NCBI GenBank assembly: GCA_963575645.1
Contig: OY754469.1
Location: 50,612,753-50,676,752 of the forward strand
Reading direction: 5' to 3'
DNA from: Xanthostigma xanthostigma
Lineage: Eukaryota; Arthropoda; Insecta; Raphidioptera; Raphidiidae
Length of the DNA: 64,000 nt
The notes under the pieces were generated by a model that saw only the letters and a list, made by a program, of their open reading frames with translations, was not told the DNA's origin and made no database searches. The position numbers and the translations under genes are program-made. Position 1 is the first letter of the stretch; the number at the start of each line of letters is the position of its first letter. Below, one piece after another: positions 56,722-64,000 of this stretch.

Positions 56722-59700
56722 GTAAATGTTTTGCTGCTGTCTTTTTAACCGCACCCTTTTGTTTGTTAGCAAATTGCATTTCTCAAGCGACCTACTTATT
56801 TAGCCCAGATTTATGGAATCGTATTTTGGTTTTCTGATCTGGTTTAGTATAGTTTATCCTATTTACGGCGAATTTGTTGGGTGTAAATACCAAAACATAA
56901 TATTGGCAGGATTTTGTTAACTTTGCCTTTTTATTCTTTTTTGATATTTCTAAGACTTTAATTGCATTTGTTTACATAAGTGCACGTCTCTCATTTCGTG
57001 CCGTTTTGTCTTGTACAGTGAATGTTTAATTTATAATGAATTTATTTCGAAAATAGAAACGACCAAGTACTTTTTTAATGTAAATTTATAGGAATTTATT
57101 TTACGATGCACCTATCGGCATAGATTAATAGAACTAGACTTACGCCGGAATCCTGGTACCTACGACTTTTAAACTTAAAGCTACTTTTAAAGTAGGTACC
57201 TTTAGAGTTTAGCGTAGACATTCACCGTGATTTCCATGCTAATTTGGTTCTAAAAGTACGTTTAGCGTCGAAAGTTACAATCGCTGATGACCTCAGCTGT
57301 TGAGCGTCTATAATCTACAATCTATTTAAAAGTCGTATTAGAAAACCCAGCACTAGATAATGTGGCATTTCTTGTAATTATGATAGTACCTATTAGTATG
57401 ATGATGCTGAATTGTTTTGTGTAATTGCTGATCAGTTTCAAAGTGTAAGATTAAAAATCCTCATTTATAAACTCGGGGCTAATATTGTTGTAATACACGT
57501 AATTGTCAGTAAAGTTTATATTCTTCCGGAAGAACAAGACTTGACCTTGAATATAACCAGGTTACCATCGTTTTTATTAACATCTTTTTCGCCCGTTTTA
57601 ACCTAGTTCTATTCATAAATATATTGCCTCCTAAATAGTACAGGACCTATCCATACTGCCTTTTGAAAAAAGTTCAGCACCGAAATTGTTTACCTATTGT
57701 AATATTCATTTTTAGATATTCAGACGATATTAAAGTAAACTAATCCAAGTTTATTGTCGATCAATTTTAGTACAGGCTAAGTAGGTATCTTGATTTGTGT
57801 TCTTTCTTGTTATGTGGAAATATATTTACCGATCGATTTCAACACACATTTAAAACTTAAAATCCGTGCTCAATGCATTTGTATTTAGACTGTATTGCAA
57901 AATGTTAAAGAAATCGTATTTTTTTTTAGGCTACCGACTATAATATAAGACTTTATATTCGTTGAGTACTCACTTGAAACCACATTTATACATAATCATT
58001 AATTAATCATATTGCAATTAATGACTGTAGATCAATAATATAATAGAAGTTACGTGTTTTGCAAGTGTATAGATTCCTTCCTATAACGTATCTTGATGTA
58101 CCTATGTATACTTCAAACTCAACAGGATGTGTAATGCATTTTTTTTTCAAATGACAACATATATTTTATTTACATTTTCGAAATCTCCGTTGTTTTCTCT
58201 ATCTGTATTCTTGTTTTCTTGTGGGTTTTCAGAGTTTTTGAATATTGTGTACATGCCTACAGCTATAAAAAGGAACCAAATGTCTATTCCTTGGTCTATA
58301 GTCTATACCGAGTATTTCGATTCATTTCGTTGTATTTTTTTTTTTAAATGTTGAAATGTTCTCGTGAGTTTCGAAAGAGAACGAATATTAAAATAACTCT
58401 AAATGAATCACAATTGAACACTTTAAAATGGAACAGAATTTTGTAGTAATCAATTGACATTCACATCACACATGCGCAGCGTTATACTGCTGGCAAGTAA
58501 TTAAATAAGAATCCGTGTTTATAATTTAAATAATTTATCAATTAATTTACAAAATGCTAAGGTATTGCGTATAAGTCATTAGTCATTACTCATTGGTGAT
58601 TATTAAAAAAAATATTATGACCACAGACCAGGGAATAATAAAAAATGGTGTCAGCTAAAGAAACAAGTCTCAACACGTTTTAATAACGGTGCGATTTGAT
58701 TGTAACTTGACCCTCTATTTATGTCATCATCTTCCTCTGTATCAGTGGACAACGACCTAAGCGTAGGAGAAGATGTAAAACAATAACGACTAATTGAACA
58801 AAAATAGAAGTGTCGTTAGTTTTTGGAGTGAATTTTTCTTGAAGCGATTTTCAATGAAGATTAGGAATTAATTAAGTATAATAATTAATCATTTTGGGTT
58901 ATTTGCAATGATGATGATCATTGACTATTATTATCATTAATACTAATATGTAAAGTGTAGTGTCTGTAAAAATAAACTACTTATGTAGTTAAATTTTTCA
59001 AAATATGAAAAAATTACACTAAGAAAAGCTCTTCAGAATGTAGTTTTATAACCCCATACCTTCAAAATCACATAAATATAAAAAAATCGTTTATTCACAA
59101 GCCCGGCGCTGAGTCTTATAGATATCCGCTAAATTGTTTAGTCAGAGTTTCGTTAAAAACTTACAGTAATATTATGACAGACGAAATGATGATTTTATAT
59201 TTTATTTGCGCTATTTGTACGAGTACTACTACTAACTAGTTGTTACACTGTTATAAGGCTAAATCATAACATGGTATGTGTGACCTTGTCTGGTTTGAAA
59301 GAAACGTTTGTTGGAGTGATTTATATATAAAATGATTTAGACCTCGACATTTAAAAAAAAATATATTCAGCCAGATGTATTTTTGTGTAAATTATATAAG
59401 GTAGTATATAAAAAAAAAATTAAAAACAGGCGAGATTTTGTGTTGAACGTGACATTTGTAAAGACTCATTCAAACTAATGAGATTCCTTATAATTTGATA
59501 TACCCAGAGTTAATTAGCATTATTGTTGTTTTATTTGTAAAGTTCTAAACAAGACCACCGACTTTTATATAATCATTTACCGACTAATGTTTCCAGTTTC
59601 AGTTATATGTATGTGTATTGTGTATACAATTCATTATTTTGTTAAAAAATAACCAGGTATGTCTTTCATATGTATAGGTGTAGCTTGTACCGTTTGGTTC

Positions 59701-60090
59701 TAGACGAGATAGGTACTGGAGTGATGTCTAAATGTTCCGTTTACGGAACTTTAAAAAAGAAAAATGAAATGATATTTTTACTTGTTTTTCCGCAGAAGAT
59801 TTTAATAATACTCAGGGCTTATCATTAACGAACGATGAATATAAGTAACAAAATACTAACGATCTCGGCTGTTATTAAGTATCAATAATTGCAATTAATG
59901 AAACCATCGGTGCATATTTTAAGCGAATTGTAGGTGCAATTTTGCACAAAACGCAAGCCTGAGAAATTTATTGAGATTCGATTATTCTATACCAGAAATT
60001 CTTAAGAAATAATTATCAACATTAAATTATTAGTATTTGTTAGTGAATATTTAAGAATGAATATAATTTAGGTAATTGCAATTTTAATTA
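56722..60090. other. Presumed long first intron or intergenic, left part
   Basis: AT-rich with no recognisable exon on either strand. Confidence 0.3.
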
Positions 60091-60092
60091 TA

Positions 60093-60420
60093 CAGGGTGT
60101 ATCACAGAAAACCGTACATAGGGAAAAGTACACAGTACAAATTACCAATTACTTAGTTAAAACCAGAGATTGCTGTGCCCTCTATTCAGAGGTCGTTACC
60201 ATTGTGTACGTATATACAGTAACAAATGCATATTGCTGTTCATTTGACGATTTATTTGTAACCGATTAATTAAGTCACTGCTTAATTCAAAATGGAGGTT
60301 TATGTATTTGAACATTTGCTTTAATTTTTTATCATATGCGGCCAAGGTACCTAATCGTTGATCCTAACCAATTTACACAATGGACTTTTCCCTATGTTCG
60401 ATTTTCTGTGATACACCCTG
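60093..60420. mobile_element. TA-flanked MITE with CAGGGTGTATCACAG ends
   Basis: 328 bp; inverted ends of about 37 bp begin CAGGGTGTATCACAGAAAA, with weaker pairing continuing inward. TA duplications at 60091-60092 and 60421-60422 fit Tc1/mariner-type transposition. A (TAA)n run follows immediately on the right. Confidence 0.88.
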
Positions 60421-60422
60421 TA

Positions 60423-63400
60423 TATATAATAATAATAATAATTTTATTCGTTTCGGAAGAGCTCTGTTGAGCATGAAACATAGCCATAGCAACATACAAA
60501 TACAAAATTAAAAATTTAGTCACTGAAAAACTCCGGAGTACTATAATAACATTTCTCAGTGAGATACTTAATAAGATATAGTTTAAATAACTTGAAAGAT
60601 GCTGCATTTTTTATGAAATTCGGCATTCTATTATAGATTTTATAGATATAGGTATGTGTATTGTTTACATGTTTCAACTTCAACCACACGTGAAGGGTAC
60701 AAGCACACTTCTTTTTTACAAATGCAACAATAGACTGCATTGCCATAATTTAAAATACGACGTATCGTTGTTTCCAGCTATAAGTACTTACTCTAAAAGT
60801 GTAAGTTCGTCTTTTCTGCTCCTATATAATAAATTGCAATATTATTGACAAGGCCGAAATTACTGTCTCAACGTATTGCGACAACATTGCCAGATTTCTT
60901 TTTGCTTCAGCGAATGTCTAGAATCTAAGTTATAAAACTCTTTCATACCTACTGTAAAGACGTTCTATTTAGCCTTGCTAGCCATTGAAGTTTTTAAGAT
61001 AAGTTTCCGATATTTAAATAGCGGCTAGCGCATAGTTGTATTCGCGTTATTTGTCATCTTTTAATAAAAACGTAAGCTGTTTTTATGCTATAGTCGCAGC
61101 TAGCAAACGACGCGCGGAATATCAACATTTAATAAATTTTTATTAAATAACATTTATGGTAAATAATACCTATAATGTATACATTAGGTTTTGAACTTTA
61201 GTACCTACTGTATTGTCAAAATTTAAGAAGTTACTGTTAAGCATTTTTGAAAACGAAAGTGTTCATTGCTTGAATAAATAGAACAATTTATTAAAGTGCT
61301 TCAAGCAGTTAGGTTCAATGCTTTGCCCAACTCGCTGGTTCTAACCAGATGTGGAATAAACTTCTTTTGCAGTGTGCCGCCGAGAGAACTGAATTCCGTT
61401 ACTGGAAAATGAATCAATTTTTTTTTACTGTGTTCTGGTGAAATAATTGCTATTAGAGTACAGTTGAACAGTCAATTGTGCATAAAGAGTGACCGGAAGT
61501 GACCTCTAGGCTATCAATTGAGGAGTTTGATGGATAAATGAATGGAGTCAATCAGTTTGTCGAAGGGCGAAGGCATTATATAAATCGTTTAATAATGCAG
61601 TGTAAGTGTTTGTTACGCTTCGTAAATTTGTTTCACATAGTAGCCTTCTTGACGCATTGCATCTTTGTTAATCGTTAGGTACGCTGTGTGATATTTTCCT
61701 TTTCTATGTCAGTCTTCGTGATTTAAAGGGAAATGAGTCACCGGATACGCAGTGTTTCTCAAATAAATACTTTCTAAAGCCAAGGTAGTTAGTAGTAATA
61801 CGTAATACAAAGTCAGTGTCATATGGCACCAAAAAATAAGGAAAAAACGATCTTCAATAATACAATCATTGCCATTTAAGGCACAACAAGAAATGTACTT
61901 CATTAATGTTTTTATTTTTGGGAAAAAATAATGCTTTCTGATCTTTTTTTGTCAAGAATGAAAAACCAGCAAGGTAATAGTGTCTTTGACCTCCTCAATC
62001 ATAATTGGTTTGTAAGAAATTAATAATTTGTAAACGTGCTGTACGAATATATAATTATTTTTTTTTTTACTTGAATCCTGGTTTCTAAAACATGCGCATT
62101 TAGACTAATGAACGTTTAAGAGTCACTAAAATTATATTTTTTCATAGTTTATTCAAGTTTAACTATTAACATTAATATTTTTTCGTATAACATATTTTTG
62201 GAAAAAGTCTGTTCGTCTGTGAATTCGAAACAGGTCATATAGATTTAATCGGATTGAAACCAAATGTTTGGAGGATGTTTGATATGCAAGTATGAAGAAC
62301 TCTATTGTTTTTTCGAGACAAGGGGCGCATGCGCAGAAGAGATATATGCTATAACGTTTTTTTATATCGTAATGGTATAAGTTTCTTTAACTGTTTATTA
62401 TTATATTTATTTTTCCAAGAATCTTTTGTATTTTTTTTCTAAACCTTATAGTTTCGGTAATATTCTCTCACTGCGACGAACTTGTTCTCCATCATGTAGG
62501 TGTATTCTATTCATCGAAGGTAAGCACTGCATTATGGAGTGGATTTCACCCGCGTTACATCACTCGATACGTCTGTTGTGCACTGCTGTCCACAGTCCCC
62601 CATCGACATTTGCAGGCTTGGCTCTCTGTTGACTGCGGGTTCTAAAGTAGTGTACCTATTTCTTGTACGCGATTCCTTTTCATAAGACAATAATATATTA
62701 TTAGCGTCTCCACACTCTATCTAACTATTGAGTTTCTATATATACTCAGGGTTAGTTTTGGACAAAATTGAGAAAAAATTGCGATCTGTAGAACTTGTAC
62801 GTATAGACCAACCGACAACTGCTGTTCTTGATTTTCAATTACAATTTTTAGAGTAATTATGAACTCGAATCAATCTAGAAGTGGTTCCGTTTTATAGAAC
62901 AGAGTGTCATCTTTTCAAAAAGCTACAGTTTGAATATATTTCTTGTGAAATTAACCTAGATTTAACTTCTTGTTTGAACGAAACTCAGTTCTGAGTTCTG
63001 ATCCGCAAAGTGATAATAGAACGCTGTGCAGCAGTAGGTACCTTTAAGCTGATAACACAAAATTTTTATTTGCGCTATTATATTAAGTTAACAATGAAAT
63101 AATTCACTATATTAGTGAATAACATAATAAAATCGTATGATTAATAGTGAATTAAATTGCAGTAAGGAATATAATCCTATTGATAAGGTATAAGTTTTCC
63201 ATTGTTAAGAAATATTTTATATGCCGCAGCTCTACCTTTTAGAGATAAGGCTTATGCGAGATTATTCATTACAGTCTTAATAACTGCTCTTCACCATCGA
63301 AAGCCGTAATTGGCTAGACTTGTATTTGAGCCCATCACCTATATATTCATTATTCATATTTTCTGCAGTTTATTATTTTAACGCTCTTTTAGTAACTTCA

Positions 63401-64000
63401 CTTGTACAGTGTACAGTAACTGTTTTTCTTTTCATTTAAAACATGAGAATTAAAATATATTATATAGGTACATTCCTAAAAAGCTGTTATACTGACTAAA
63501 TACTGAACAAATTCATAAAAATTGAAAGCTCTAATTCTCTATCAAGGACTTGTAACTACATCAAAATGAATGCCGGAAGTATAGTGTTTCCCCGCTGTCG
63601 GATGAGGCTCTCGCAGGCTTTCCTATAGGCAGGTGATTGAAGTCACTATATACCTATCTAAGTACTTAATATATGTACCATGTTTTTTGAAAGTTTAATC
63701 CTCTATAAAACCGGAACCATTTTTTATTTATGCTGCCACTATTATGCTGATTTGTGGCGGACAACTCGTTCTAATTTGGTTCAGTCCGGTCCTGTCCATA
63801 TAGCCCGCACGGTCGAACGCGTAGACGTTATACGTGTATTTATTGCTGTCACTTAAATAAGATCGATGGTCATTATGTCTTTTATATTGCATGAAGGTGC
63901 CTTGCATCAGGTATAGCGGTAGCGGGGCAGCGAAAATAATTTAAATCAAGTTTACAGTCAGTACGTGGCTCTGTTTAAATCATGGATGTTATACAGATAA
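60423..64000. other. Presumed intron or intergenic, right part
   Basis: No gene or bounded element supported. A GC-richer patch at 62490-62640 contains an open frame without recognisable homology. Confidence 0.3.

Noticed and set aside
62426..62632. 68-codon + strand frame in a GC-richer patch
   Set aside because: No homology signal and no convincing flanking splice sites.
1..64000. CRISPR arrays, bacterial operons, phage genes
   Set aside because: No spaced direct repeats or prokaryotic gene organisation; genes are spliced and insect-like throughout.

Overview
This window is AT-rich, intron-bearing animal DNA, almost certainly from an insect. One gene encodes a ZAD-plus-C2H2 zinc-finger protein, an arthropod-expanded architecture. 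The conserved genes have compact GT-AG introns, and the gaps and introns are packed with short non-autonomous DNA transposons. I cannot fix the insect order from sequence alone. All gene models were spliced by eye; exon phases were checked and every complete model closes in frame.

Layout: 1-258 is the 3' end of an unidentified + strand gene. 259-9248 is repeat-rich intergenic DNA (a foldback MITE, a Helitron-like element, and one copy of a repeat family here called 'A'). 9249-13410 (+) is the histone chaperone SPT2, with a hAT MITE in intron 3. 13411-18824 holds three pogo/Tigger-like elements. 18825-20651 (-) is RNF141, 21052-22297 (-) is ribosomal protein S10, and 23502-25377 (-) is a secreted ML/GM2-activator-like protein. 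25378-30326 is intergenic, with a 724-bp hAT element and a striking long hairpin. 30327-34182 (-) is the ZAD zinc-finger gene, which shares a divergent promoter with POLR3C (34700-36643, +). 37573-42770 (+) is cytosolic arginyl-tRNA synthetase. About 44035-49857 is a foldback element split by a complete CsRn1-like Gypsy LTR retrotransposon (44238-49335) whose two LTRs look identical. 51408-55542 (-) is TTC5. From about 56280 to the right edge there is a possible 5' end of a + strand gene with a very long first intron.

The protein-coding genes are mostly unrelated housekeeping functions: chromatin (SPT2), ubiquitin (RNF141), translation (RpS10, ArgRS), Pol III transcription (POLR3C) and p300/actin/tubulin co-factor (TTC5). 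I see no operon-like functional cluster.

The most interesting content is the mobile DNA: family A, four copies in A-tracts with conserved ends and exchangeable middles, one of which makes up most of a TTC5 intron; a Helitron-like element carrying a tRNA-Lys-derived sequence; a young CsRn1-type retrotransposon with a canonical -1 slippery heptamer at its gag-pol junction; several hAT and TA-flanked MITEs with intact target-site duplications; and nested foldback elements.
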